Source: Algoriphagus iocasae
Lineage (GTDB): Bacteria > Bacteroidota > Bacteroidia > Cytophagales > Cyclobacteriaceae
Direction of reading: 5' to 3'
NCBI RefSeq assembly: GCF_014206875.1
Contig: NZ_JACIJO010000003.1
Location: 1,196,660-1,260,659 of the forward strand
DNA: 64,000 nucleotides
Position 1 is the stretch's first letter. Each line of letters starts with the position of its first letter. Shown here piece after piece: positions 44,639 to 53,800 of this stretch. A program made the position numbers and the translations under genes. The notes under the pieces were generated by a model. It made no database searches and had not been told where the DNA came from. It saw only the letters and a list, made by a program, of their open reading frames with translations.

Positions 44639-45298
44639 ATGAGAAACCCAAGTCCATTTATTAAAAGAATGTATGCAGCAGGAGTGATGCCTATATTTTT
44701 TAATCCCGATGAAAAGAAGTGCTTAAAAATGCTTGAAGTAGCTTATGAGGGAGGAATTAGAGTGATTGAAATGGTAGATAGAGGTAAAGAAGCAAAATCT
44801 ATTTTTCCAGCATTGAGAAAAGCTGCAGATCAGATGCCCGGACTTTACCTCGGAGTAGGAACTATTTATGAACCTAAGCAAGCAGAAACTTTCCTCGATA
44901 TGGGAGCTGAATTTATCGTGGCACCTGTAATGAACCCTAAATTGGGAGAGTATTGCAAGAAATTAGATATCCCCTGGATACCAGGCTGCGGAACTGTTTC
45001 AGAAATATATTTTGCGCAGCAACTAGGTGCGGAATTGGCTAAAATCTATCCAGCCAATATTTTGGGAACTGAGTTTGTAAAATCAGTGCATGCAGTTTTA
45101 CCGACGATTGAATTAATCCCAACAGGAGGAGTTGAACCAACAGCGGAAAGCCTGAAGTCATGGTTTGATGCCGGTGTTTGCTGCGTGGGGATGGGGTCAC
45201 AGCTTTTCCGAAAAGATTTAGTTGAGAAAGGGGATTTTGAAGAAATCAAGAAAAAGATTCAGTTCACTATGGATCTCATAAAATCTTTAAGAGCATAA
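44639..45298 (+). CDS. eda: KDPG/KHG aldolase
   Basis: A 219-aa class I aldolase splitting 2-keto-3-deoxy-6-phosphogluconate into pyruvate and glyceraldehyde-3-phosphate. Glu44 (VIEMVD), the Schiff-base Lys135 (AKIYPAN) and the phosphate-binding GGV/CVGMGSQL loops are present. The ATG at 44639 lies 1 bp after the kinase stop. A hairpin terminator follows at once. No regulator or uronate transporter is adjacent. Confidence 0.9.
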   Translation: MRNPSPFIKRMYAAGVMPIFFNPDEKKCLKMLEVAYEGGIRVIEMVDRGKEAKSIFPALRKAADQMPGLYLGVGTIYEPKQAETFLDMGAEFIVAPVMNPKLGEYCKKLDIPWIPGCGTVSEIYFAQQLGAELAKIYPANILGTEFVKSVHAVLPTIELIPTGGVEPTAESLKSWFDAGVCCVGMGSQLFRKDLVEKGDFEEIKKKIQFTMDLIKSLRA

Positions 45299-45323
45299 AA
45301 AAAGGGGATTTACATCCCCTTTA
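45297..45323. terminator. Bidirectional hairpin terminator
   Basis: AAAGGGGAT (45301-45309) pairs with ATCCCCTTT (45314-45322) around TTAC. On the minus strand it is followed by a run of seven U, ideal for the peroxiredoxin gene; it also ends the kdgK-eda transcript. Confidence 0.88.
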
Positions 45324-45326
45324 ATT

Positions 45327-45962
45327 TTATAAATCCGGTTGTGGAGTAGTTCTCAAATAAGGTTTGATCACCTTATGTCCTTTCGGGAATTTAGCCGGAA
45401 TATCCTCATTTTTAATAGCAGGGGCGATAACCACATCTTCCCCATGTTTCCAGTTGGCCGGTGTTGCTACAGAATAGTTTGCCGTCAACTGAAGAGAATC
45501 AATTACTCTTAGCAATTCGTCAAAGTTTCTTCCTGTACTAGCCGGATAAGTGATGATCAATTTGATTTTTTTATCATTTCCTATGACAAATACTGATCTT
45601 ACTGTGAAGTTCTCATTAGAATTGGGATGAATCATATCATAAAGATTTGCGATTCTTTTATCCTCATCAGCAATGATCGGGAAATTTACTTCAGTGTTTT
45701 GAGTTTCATTGATATCAGAGATCCACCCTTTATGGCTCTCCAAACCATCCACACTTAAAGCCATCACCTTCGTGTTTCGCTTTTCAAATTCCTTTTTAAG
45801 CTTTGCTACAGCTCCCAATTCTGTGGTACAAACCGGGGTGTAATCAGCTGGGTGAGAAAATAATATTCCCCATCCATCTCCTAAGTACTCATAAAAATCG
45901 ATTTTTCCTTCAGATGTTTCTGCCGTAAAATTCGGGGCAACATCTCCTAGTCGTAATGCCAT
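45327..45962 (-). CDS. 1-Cys peroxiredoxin (Prx6 type)
   Basis: A 211-aa cytoplasmic peroxidase reducing hydrogen peroxide and alkyl hydroperoxides. The peroxidatic Cys45 is in HPADYTPVCTTELG. No other Cys exists in the protein, so it is a 1-Cys enzyme needing an external thiol. The C-terminal extension (NWKHGEDVVIAPAIKNED, then GHKVIKPYLRTTP) is characteristic of the Prx6/mitochondrial-type group. Length is typical. It is monocistronic, with the divergent downstream region holding no gene until 46197. Confidence 0.93.
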   Translation of the reverse strand: MALRLGDVAPNFTAETSEGKIDFYEYLGDGWGILFSHPADYTPVCTTELGAVAKLKKEFEKRNTKVMALSVDGLESHKGWISDINETQNTEVNFPIIADEDKRIANLYDMIHPNSNENFTVRSVFVIGNDKKIKLIITYPASTGRNFDELLRVIDSLQLTANYSVATPANWKHGEDVVIAPAIKNEDIPAKFPKGHKVIKPYLRTTPQPDL

Positions 45963-46196
45963 TTCTGAAAATTGTTTAAATAACTGTGAAAATTGAATGT
46001 CTAGTCTAAAAACGTTTCCTATAAAGTTACGTTCCCCAAATTTGTATTTTTATTAATTCAGGTTAAACTTTTTAACCATCGTCCAATATTTGAAGTTTTA
46101 TCGTATATAGATGAGTACCTTAAAATTTCAAAACGGAAGATTTTCCGGAAATATCACCCATAATTTACCTTGCCCAAGGTAAAACCTTAATTGAAG

Positions 46197-46805
46197 ATGA
46201 AAAGAGGAGTAATAATATTTCAAAAGAATGCCCAAAAGGGTAAAGTTAAAACAAGACTCGCAGCTGGTGTTGGTGAGGATCAAGCCCTTGAGATTTATAA
46301 AAACCTTGTCATTATTACGCATCATCAAATTTCTAAAGTGAACTGCGAAAAGCTTCTTTATTTCACTGAATTTGTGGATGATTCAGATTTTAATGAAAGT
46401 GATTCCTATCATTTTTTAATCCAATCTGAGGGTGATTTAGGGAAAAGAATGGCTTCAGCATTTCAGGAACAATTTCAACTTGGCTTTGATAAACTATTGA
46501 TCATAGGAACAGATTGTCCTGAATTGAGCAGCGAAATTTTGGAAGAGGCATTTGCAAGATTGGATAAGGATGAGGTCGTGATCGGTCCGGCAAATGATGG
46601 AGGTTACTATCTTTTAGGAATGAAAACTTTTATTCCTGGGCTATTTCAAAAGATTCCTTGGAGTAGTGATCAAGTATTAAGCTTAAGCAAAAAAGTATTA
46701 GATTTTCACAATATCAGCTATTCTCTTTTGCCGACACTCATCGATGTGGATACTTTGGAGGATTGGGATTTGGTAAAAAACAAAGTCTTAGCGACACTAG
46801 AGTAG
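46197..46805 (+). CDS. TIGR04282-type glycosyltransferase (DUF2064)
   Basis: A 202-aa protein with a nucleotide-diphospho-sugar transferase fold: FQKNAQKGKVKTRLAAGVG at the N-terminus (compare MobA/CofC-like GxGxRL motifs), LIIGTDCPEL (metal Asp), and GPANDGGYYLLGM. The TIGR04282 family is found paired with TIGR04283 glycosyltransferases and was linked in some bacteria to arsenosugar biosynthesis. Start ATG at 46197 is preferred to a TTG two codons upstream. The partner-type gene lies one gene downstream (47466). No arsenic methyltransferase is in the window, so the arsenic link is not supported here. Confidence 0.8.
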   Translation: MKRGVIIFQKNAQKGKVKTRLAAGVGEDQALEIYKNLVIITHHQISKVNCEKLLYFTEFVDDSDFNESDSYHFLIQSEGDLGKRMASAFQEQFQLGFDKLLIIGTDCPELSSEILEEAFARLDKDEVVIGPANDGGYYLLGMKTFIPGLFQKIPWSSDQVLSLSKKVLDFHNISYSLLPTLIDVDTLEDWDLVKNKVLATLE

Positions 46806-46849
46806 CTTAATTCAATCATTTAAAAATCATTACCTGATACTTTATACTA

Positions 46850-47473
46850 ATGACCTTAAAATATTTATATACAACACTTTATATATTCATTATTTTTCAA
46901 GTTGTTTCCATTGTTCCCGGTTATAGCCAAACAAAAAAGACAAATCACCAATATGATATTGTAGTAGCTGGATTTAGAATTGGTGGAATGACAGCAGAAA
47001 AAACTGAAAATGCAGATCAGGTAAATTATGAAATAAATAGCTTGGTGGATTTCTGGTTTTTCGGGAAAGTTCATGTGGAATTTCTCCAGAAAGCAGATTA
47101 TCAAAACAAACAGCTGGTTGACGCATATACTCACTCAAATTCCAATCGCGGAGAGTTTGAAACTTTTGTAAAATGGCAACAGGACCATTATGAAGTGGAT
47201 GCCAATACCTACAAATTCGAAAACAAGGAACCAATCCGTCAAAAAGTATACAGCAGTCCAGCCAAACTTTATTTTGAGGAGCCTTCTGATGGAGATATTC
47301 TCATTTCAGAAAATTTCGGAATGCTGACCAAAGTTACCGAAGAAGAACCTGGTGTTTATTCTATTGAAGTAAATGGAAACACCAATACTTTCTACTATGA
47401 GCAAGGAGTTCTCCAAAAAGTAGTGCTGGAAAATTCTATCAAAAATTATGTGATAAGGAAATCAGATGACTGA
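46850..47473 (+). CDS. DUF6134-like exported protein
   Basis: A 207-aa exported protein with a signal peptide ending VPGYSQ. The rest is beta-rich (YDIVVAGFRIGGMTAEKTEN, FWFFGKVHVEFLQKADYQN, YEQGVLQKVVLEN), consistent with the DUF6134 family as I remember it. Its function is unknown; the shape suggests a lipid- or glycan-binding barrel. The last 8 bp overlap the start of the TIGR04283-type glycosyltransferase gene, so the two are translationally coupled and probably act on the same product. Confidence 0.68.
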   Translation: MTLKYLYTTLYIFIIFQVVSIVPGYSQTKKTNHQYDIVVAGFRIGGMTAEKTENADQVNYEINSLVDFWFFGKVHVEFLQKADYQNKQLVDAYTHSNSNRGEFETFVKWQQDHYEVDANTYKFENKEPIRQKVYSSPAKLYFEEPSDGDILISENFGMLTKVTEEEPGVYSIEVNGNTNTFYYEQGVLQKVVLENSIKNYVIRKSDD

Positions 47474-48179
47474 AGAAATTAAAATTTCTATTATCATTCC
47501 CACTTTAAATGAATCCAAAAATCTTAAAGAATTACTTCCTTCACTATTGGAAAATGGAGGAGATTTAATTCAGGAGATCATTATTTCTGATGCTGGAAGT
47601 ACAGACTCCACAATTTCAACTGCAAGGGAATTCGGAGCAGTTATAGTTCAATGCAAAAAGAAGTCACGAGCCCATCAGATCAACAGCGGAATAAAGGTGG
47701 CAAATGGGGGCATATTTTATATTGTCCATGCAGATTGTAGACCGGCTATAAATTATTCTAAGGATATCCTTGAAAATTATTTTTTGGGAAAAGAAGCTGG
47801 TTGTTACAGATATAGCTTTGATTCAGATAGATTTCTCTTAAAAATCAATTCTTGGTTTACACGTTTTAATGGAATTTTTGCTGGAGGTGGAGATCAAACC
47901 CTTTTTATTACAAGAAATCTTTTTGAAAGATTAGGAGGGTTTGATGAAAAATTCACCATTATGGAGGATTTTGATCTCACAAGGAGAATCAAAAAAATCT
48001 CTGATTTTCATGTAATTCCGAAAGAAATTAAAGTTTCGGCAAGGAAATATGAAGTTAATGGTTGGCTGATAGTGCAGTTTGCAAATCTGGCAGCATTCAC
48101 ACTTTTTTTATTGAAAATACCTCCTGATTCGATCAAAAGTCTATATTGTAACTTATTAAAACAGCAAAAGACTTCGTAA
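47466..48179 (+). CDS. TIGR04283-type family-2 glycosyltransferase
   Basis: A 237-aa GT-A glycosyltransferase: SIIIPTLNESKNLKELLPSL at the start, IIISDAGSTDST (nucleotide Asp), IVHADCRP (DxD-like), then GGGDQTLFITRNLFERLGGF and MEDFDLTRRI (catalytic ED). This fits the TIGR04283 family, usual partner of TIGR04282 proteins such as the one at 46197. Donor and acceptor sugars are unknown. A C-terminal hydrophobic stretch suggests membrane contact. It overlaps the DUF6134 gene by 8 bp and precedes a VOC gene by 10 bp. Confidence 0.84.
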   Translation: MTEEIKISIIIPTLNESKNLKELLPSLLENGGDLIQEIIISDAGSTDSTISTAREFGAVIVQCKKKSRAHQINSGIKVANGGIFYIVHADCRPAINYSKDILENYFLGKEAGCYRYSFDSDRFLLKINSWFTRFNGIFAGGGDQTLFITRNLFERLGGFDEKFTIMEDFDLTRRIKKISDFHVIPKEIKVSARKYEVNGWLIVQFANLAAFTLFLLKIPPDSIKSLYCNLLKQQKTS

Positions 48180-48189
48180 TTAAAGAGGA

Positions 48190-49251
48190 ATGAATAAAGC
48201 AACCATTAATGGCATTCAGCAAGTTGGAATAGGAGTAAAGGATGCCAATGAAGCGTGGAAGTGGTATAGGAGAATTTTTAAAATGGATGTCCCTATCTTT
48301 CAGGATAGTGCCGAGGCCGCATTGATGACCCGATATACAGCCGGAAAAGTAGAGAAGAGACACGCTATCCTTGCGATGAACATGCAAGGCGGAGGAGGCT
48401 TTGAAATTTGGCAGTTTACATCCAGAACCCCAACTGGACCTCAAAAAGCAATAGCCTGGGGCGATCTTGGAATTCTTGCTGTAAAAATCCGTTGCAAAGA
48501 TATACAGGAGACTTATGCATTCATGCAATCTGAAGGTGTGGAGCTTTTGGGTACACCGACTAAGAACCCAATAGGAGTATCACATTTCTATTTGAAAGAT
48601 CCATATGGAAATATCTTTGAAATAGAAGAAAACCAATCTTGGTTCTCTAAAAATTCCGATTTAACAGGTGGTGTTTCTGGAGTAGTAATAGGAGTGACTG
48701 ATGTGGAAAAATCAATTCCTCTTTATAAAAGTCACTATCAGCATTCTGAAATTCTTTTTCAAGACACCAAAGTATGGGATGATTTTGCGCCATTAGTCGG
48801 TGATGAAGAATCATTTTCGAGAGTGATTTTAAGAAGTCCTGGAGAAAGAACAGGTGCTTTTGGAAAATTATTATGTCAAACCACTGTAGAATTAGTCGCA
48901 GTAAAAGATTCAAAAAGAGCCAAAATCTACGAAGGAAGACTTTGGGGTGATTTGGGCTTTATTCATGTGTGTTTTGATGTATGTGGCATGAAAAACCTTC
49001 GTACCAATCTTCAAAACTCAGGATTTCCATTTACTGTAGACAGTAATAATGGTTTTGATATGGGCAAAGCAGCTGGACATTTTGCCTATATCGAAGACCC
49101 GGATGGGACATTGGTAGAAATGGTAGAAACTCACAAAATTCCTATTATGGAAAAGTGGGGCTGGTACCTGGATCTTAAGAAAAGAAAACAAGGGAAAACA
49201 CTTCCAAATTTTATCGTGAAAATGCTTTCCCTAAATCGTGTAAAGGCCTGA
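48190..49251 (+). CDS. Two-domain VOC (glyoxalase/dioxygenase-fold) protein
   Basis: A 353-aa protein with two tandem vicinal-oxygen-chelate modules, about 7-155 (IQQVGIGVKDANEAWKWYR ... FYLKDPYGNIFEIEEN) and about 160-315 (VSGVVIGVTDVEKSIPLYKSHY ... YIEDPDGTLVEMVE). Each half has the His-start / Glu-end pattern of metal-binding VOC folds, though some positions are substituted (Gln in IQQVG for the first His), so metal binding may be partial. No signal peptide. The substrate cannot be inferred. It is 10 bp after the glycosyltransferase gene and abuts the convergent GAPDH gene with no intergenic base. Confidence 0.8.
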   Translation: MNKATINGIQQVGIGVKDANEAWKWYRRIFKMDVPIFQDSAEAALMTRYTAGKVEKRHAILAMNMQGGGGFEIWQFTSRTPTGPQKAIAWGDLGILAVKIRCKDIQETYAFMQSEGVELLGTPTKNPIGVSHFYLKDPYGNIFEIEENQSWFSKNSDLTGGVSGVVIGVTDVEKSIPLYKSHYQHSEILFQDTKVWDDFAPLVGDEESFSRVILRSPGERTGAFGKLLCQTTVELVAVKDSKRAKIYEGRLWGDLGFIHVCFDVCGMKNLRTNLQNSGFPFTVDSNNGFDMGKAAGHFAYIEDPDGTLVEMVETHKIPIMEKWGWYLDLKKRKQGKTLPNFIVKMLSLNRVKA

Positions 49252-50262
49252 TCAGGCTTTCGTGATTTTGATAGTTAAATCTAACAGACGGTTCGCATAG
49301 CCTGCTTCATTGTCATACCATCCTACGACCTTTACCATGTTTCCTTTGGTAGAAGTTAACTCGGAGTCAATGATGCAGGAATGCGGATTTCCTATGATAT
49401 CCATGGAGACAATTGGACTGTCTTCAACCTCTACAAACCCCTTTAATTTTTCCTGACAGGCTTTTTTGAAAGCTTGATTGATTTGTTCAGGTGTGACTTC
49501 CTCTCTCAATTCCACAATTAAATCAGTCAATGATCCGTCTGGAACCGGTACCCTCATTGCAGAAGCTTCTACTTTTCCTGCAAGCTCCGGAAGGACAATA
49601 TCCAAAGCTTTCCCAGCATTAGTTGTTGTTGGAATGATAGAATATGCCGCGGCTCTTGCTCGTCTTAAATCGCGGTGAGGAGCATCGTGAAGATTTTGAT
49701 CATTAGTGTATGAATGAACAGTTGAAGCATATCCTTTCACCAATCCAAAATTCTCATCCAAAACTTTTACCATAGGAGCGAGGCAATTGGTAGTACAGGA
49801 AGCATTGGAAATTATCTTTTCCTCCCCAGTTAGAATATCATTATTCACACCCAGTACGATCATCTTGATACTGGGATCTTGCGAAGGGGCGGAGATAATT
49901 ACTTTTTTCGCTCCCGCTTTTAGATGCTTTTCGGATCCTGCTCTATCCGTAAATCTACCTGTACATTCTATAACCAAATCAATATCCAAATCGGCCCATG
50001 GTAAGTTTTCAGGATTGGAAAAGCTAAAAAGTTGGATTGACTTGCCTTCCACAAGCAGTTCATTATCCTTCAGCTCAATTGTGCTTTCTGATTTCCCGTG
50101 AATTGAATCATATTTGAGTAAGTGGGCAATTGCTTTTGGGTCAGCTAAGTCATTGATAGCAACTAAATTCAGTAATTTATTTTCCAAAATAAGTTTGGCA
50201 GTATATCTGCCGATTCTGCCAAAACCATTAATGGCGATACGTTTTCCTGAGGTAGAAGTCAT
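49252..50262 (-). CDS. gap: Type I glyceraldehyde-3-phosphate dehydrogenase
   Basis: A 336-aa NAD-dependent GAPDH of glycolysis and gluconeogenesis. NGFGRIGR binds NAD, Cys156 in SNASCTTNCLAP is the catalytic thiol, and the usual His follows; the C-terminal WYDNEAGYANRL motif is conserved. The ATG at 50262 is preferred over a TTG 11 codons upstream because it starts right before the canonical N-terminus. The stop codons of this gene and the convergent VOC gene are adjacent; a 12-bp palindrome GCCTGATCAGGC spans the junction and may weakly terminate both. Confidence 0.94.
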   Translation of the reverse strand: MTSTSGKRIAINGFGRIGRYTAKLILENKLLNLVAINDLADPKAIAHLLKYDSIHGKSESTIELKDNELLVEGKSIQLFSFSNPENLPWADLDIDLVIECTGRFTDRAGSEKHLKAGAKKVIISAPSQDPSIKMIVLGVNNDILTGEEKIISNASCTTNCLAPMVKVLDENFGLVKGYASTVHSYTNDQNLHDAPHRDLRRARAAAYSIIPTTTNAGKALDIVLPELAGKVEASAMRVPVPDGSLTDLIVELREEVTPEQINQAFKKACQEKLKGFVEVEDSPIVSMDIIGNPHSCIIDSELTSTKGNMVKVVGWYDNEAGYANRLLDLTIKITKA

Positions 50263-50401
50263 GGTTTTATTTTTATTGAATTCAAAATTAGTCAAAAGAC
50301 CGAATTCAACCCGAAGAAAATTTTATTCCTTTTAACTCAGCTTTTTAGCAAAAAACCAAAGAAATTTTGGAGGCTGAATTGGTATTGTAAATTGAACCTT
50401 C

Positions 50402-50409
50402 TATATTTG
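50402..50409 (+). promoter_or_regulatory. Candidate -7 element of the tRNA-Glu promoter
   Basis: TATATTTG matches the Bacteroidetes -7 consensus TAnnTTTG and lies 41 bp before the first tRNA-Glu, a normal leader length. No clear TTTG -33 box is seen at the right distance, so confidence is limited. Confidence 0.4.
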
Positions 50410-50450
50410 CACAACCATTTGAAAAAGGAGGTTTTTCAAACGTTTTAAAT

Positions 50451-50522
50451 GGTCCGTTCGTCTAGGGGTTAGGACGCATCCCTTTCACGGATGAAACACG
50501 GGTTCGATTCCCGTACGGACTA
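50451..50522 (+). tRNA. tRNA-Glu (anticodon TTC), copy 1
   Basis: A complete cloverleaf of 72 nt: acceptor GGTCCGT with ACGGACT (the first pair is G-U), D-arm GTCTAGGGGTTAGGAC, anticodon stem ATCCC/GGGAT-like with loop CTTTCAC giving anticodon TTC, and a T-arm ACGGGTTCGATTCCCGT. Discriminator A. CCA is not encoded (the next bases are CAA). Confidence 0.95.
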
Positions 50523-50577
50523 CAAATAGCTTAAATTCAGTTAGTTAGCTATTTATATTGAAATAATTTAACCCCAT

Positions 50578-50649
50578 GGTCCGTTCGTCTAGGGGTTAGG
50601 ACGCATCCCTTTCACGGATGAAACACGGGTTCGATTCCCGTACGGACTA
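50578..50649 (+). tRNA. tRNA-Glu (anticodon TTC), copy 2
   Basis: Identical in its 72 nt to copy 1, 55 bp downstream. Here the three bases after the discriminator are CCA (50650-50652), so this copy could use an encoded CCA end or match it by chance. The two are probably transcribed together and end at the hairpin at 50723. Confidence 0.95.
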
Positions 50650-50722
50650 CCAAGACCCAAAGCTCAATCACCGCTTGGTCTAAATTATTTTTGTTTTATG
50701 GTTGTTAGTGGTTAAAGTGAAC

Positions 50723-50750
50723 AAAATCCCGATCCTTGATCGGGATTTTT
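50723..50750 (+). terminator. Terminator of the tRNA-Glu transcript
   Basis: AAAATCCCGATC pairs with GATCGGGATTTT around a 3-base loop, then TTTGTTTTT. It closes the tandem tRNA unit before the next gene at 50831. Confidence 0.88.
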
Positions 50751-50830
50751 GTTTTTAGCCCTATCATTTTTTTAATGGCAAAAATCACTGATTGAAATTC
50801 CCTATTTTTGATCAATTAGTATTTAAATAA

Positions 50831-53800
50831 ATGCCTCAACCCAAGATGAAAAAAACCTACGCCAAATATCTCTTGGCAGCAGCAATTCCTTTTGCTTTTT
50901 CATGTAGCAAACAAGAACCTGTTGATTTAAGAGAAAAAAATCTTAGCAAAGAGGAAATCTCTGCTATGGCACAAGCCGCCGAAAGTCAAATAAGCCCCAC
51001 TTTAGCCGATGGATTAAAATTATCTCTCTGGGCTGTGGACTCTTTGGTTTATGACCCGATTTCCATTCAGGTAACAGATGATGGAAGCTTGTATTACACA
51101 CGAACAAACAGACAGAAGAATTCCGAATTTGATATCAGAGGACATCAAGATTGGGAGATTGAATCTATCAGTCTGCAAACCATTGATGAGAAGCGCTCAT
51201 TTTTACAGAAAACGCTTTCTCCAGAAATGTCAGATAAAAACACCTGGCTTGCAGATGTTAATGGTGACGGGTCACATGATTGGAGAGATTTGACAGTGGA
51301 AAGAGAGGAACTCTACAGACTTGAGGACAAGGATGGAGATGGGTTCGCTGATTATTCTCAGATGATGGTCAATGATTTTAATGATGTGACTACCGATGTG
51401 GCCGGAGCATTATTAAAACTGGAAGACAACCTCTTTATCGGTGTTGGCCCGGATGTTTGGAGGCTTACTGATACCAATGGTGATGGGATCATGGATGAAA
51501 AAGAATCTATTTCCCATGGCTATGGCATCCATATTGGTTTTGGTGGCCATGGTATGTCTGGATTAGAACTAGGACCTGATGGAAGAATTTATTGGGGAAT
51601 CGGAGATATCGGTTTTAATGGCAAAGGTCCTGATGGAACAGAATGGAAGTATCCAAATAGAGGGGTGATTGCACGGGCAAATCCAGATGGAAGTGATTTT
51701 GAGATTTTTGCAATGGGCGTTAGAAATACCCATGAATTTACTTTTGATCAGTACAACAATTTAATTTCCGTGGACAACGATGGAGACCACGGTGGGGAAA
51801 GCGAGAGATTAGTATATCTGGTGAATGGTTCCGATACTGGTTGGAGAACTAACTGGCAGTTTGGAAAATACAGAGATCCAGAAAACAATACTTATAAAGT
51901 ATGGATGGATGAGAAACTATATCTGCCAAGACATGAAGGTCAGGCTGCTTATATCACTCCTCCAATTCAAAATTACATCAATGGACCAACTGGAATGGTT
52001 TTCAACCCAGGAACTGCTCTTGCTGAAAAGTGGAAGAATACATTCTTTGTGGCTTCATTTGTTGGAAATCCTACTTCATCCGGAATTCATGCATTTAAAT
52101 TAGAACCAGACGGAGCTACTTTCAAAATGTCCCATACTGAAAAAGTAATGGGAGGTGTTTTGGCAACAGGATTAGATTTTGGACCTGATGGATCCTTGTA
52201 TTTTGCAGACTGGATTCAGGGTTGGAATACTAAGAATTATGGTAGGGTTTGGAAATTGGATGATGAAGGAGGTCAAAATTGGGAAGCAAGAAAGATCACT
52301 GCCCAAGTAATGAAGACTGATTTCAAAACCCTTACCGATGAAGCTTTGAGCGGTTATTTGAGTGATGAGGATATGAGAATCCGTCGAAAAGCTCAATTTG
52401 AATTAGCAAAAAGAGGAGAAGATGGTTTTAAAGTTTTCCAATCTGCAATTGTCCAAAAATCCAACCAGCTGGCAAGAATCCATGCAATTGTAGGAATCAG
52501 TCAATTAGCCAGAATGGAAGACCAGAAATATGCAGATGCCTTAATTCCATTGCTTCAAGACACAGATCCAGAGATTCGTGCACAAGCAGCTAAATGGCTT
52601 GGAGATATTAAATATGCCAAGGCAGGTGAGTCCTTGATGCCACTTTTGACAGATCCAGAAATTCGTGTTCAATTCTTTGCTTCAGAGGCAATAGGAAGAA
52701 TAGCTTACGAACCTGCCATAAATGGACTCATTTCAGTTCTAGAAGCCAATAATGATAAAGATGCTTATTTGCGCCATGCAGCAAGCCTTGCTTTGGCTCG
52801 GATCAATAAAAAGGAGCCTTTGATTGCTTTGGCTTCAAATCCTTCTCCTGCGGTAAGATTAGGCGCTGTGCTGGCTTTGAGAAGAATGGCTGAACCGGGA
52901 ATTACAGCTTTCCTTGGAGATTCTGATGAATACATCGTAACGGAAGTTGCTAGAGCTATCAATGATGATTTCTCTATTGAGCCAGCACTTCCTGCTTTAG
53001 GCGATCTTTTGGTAACTACTAAGTTTCAAAATGAGGCTTTGATCAGAAGAGCTATTGGAGCTAATCTAAGAGTTGGGACTCCAAAGGCTTTAGAAAACCT
53101 GAAAACTTACATTTCTAAACCAGGAATTTCTCCTGTATTAAAAGCAGAAGCTATTGCCACTATCGGAACATGGGCAAAACCTTCAGTTTTAGATAGAGTA
53201 GATGGTAGAAATAGAGGAGCAGTTGAAAGAGAGCTTGCTCCAATCCAAGCTGCTGCTGCTACAACTTTGATTAATTCCTTATCTGATCAAAACGAAACTG
53301 TCAAAATTGCTGCAGAGAAAGCGATCGGAAAATTGAAAATAAAAGAAGCTGAGCCAAAATTATTAGCATTGCTAAAATCTGATCGAGTGGATCCAGTACG
53401 AGTTGAGGCAATTTTAGCACTTTCTAAAATCGTCCCTGAAAACATATCAGGACCAATTGAGATTGCCATGAATGATAAATCAAAGGCTGTGAGAGTTGTT
53501 GGTCTTGACTTGTTGACCAAAACAGATATTTCGGAAGAATTAATGGTAAATCTTCTTCAGGACGTGATACAAAACAGAACCATTGAGGAAAGACAAGCCG
53601 CTCTTTTGAGTCTGGGAAATCTTCCAAATTCAGCAAATCTTGAGCTTTGGAACACATTACTTGCTGACTTAAAAGCAAATAAATTACCGAATGAGGTAAT
53701 GATTGAGCTGGAAGAAGCAATTGAAGAAACAGGATCAGAAGATTTAAAAACAAAATATGATCAAATCCAGCAAGAACGAACCAATGGTGACTTGGTCGCT

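Noticed and set aside
46128-46328. Minus-strand 66-codon ORF
   Set aside because: Overlaps the promoter and start of the TIGR04282-type gene and has no recognisable features; treated as a shadow frame.
49246-49257. GCCTGATCAGGC palindrome as a strong terminator or operator
   Set aside because: It overlaps the last codons of two convergent genes, has a loop of only four bases and a short T run; kept only as a possible weak terminator.
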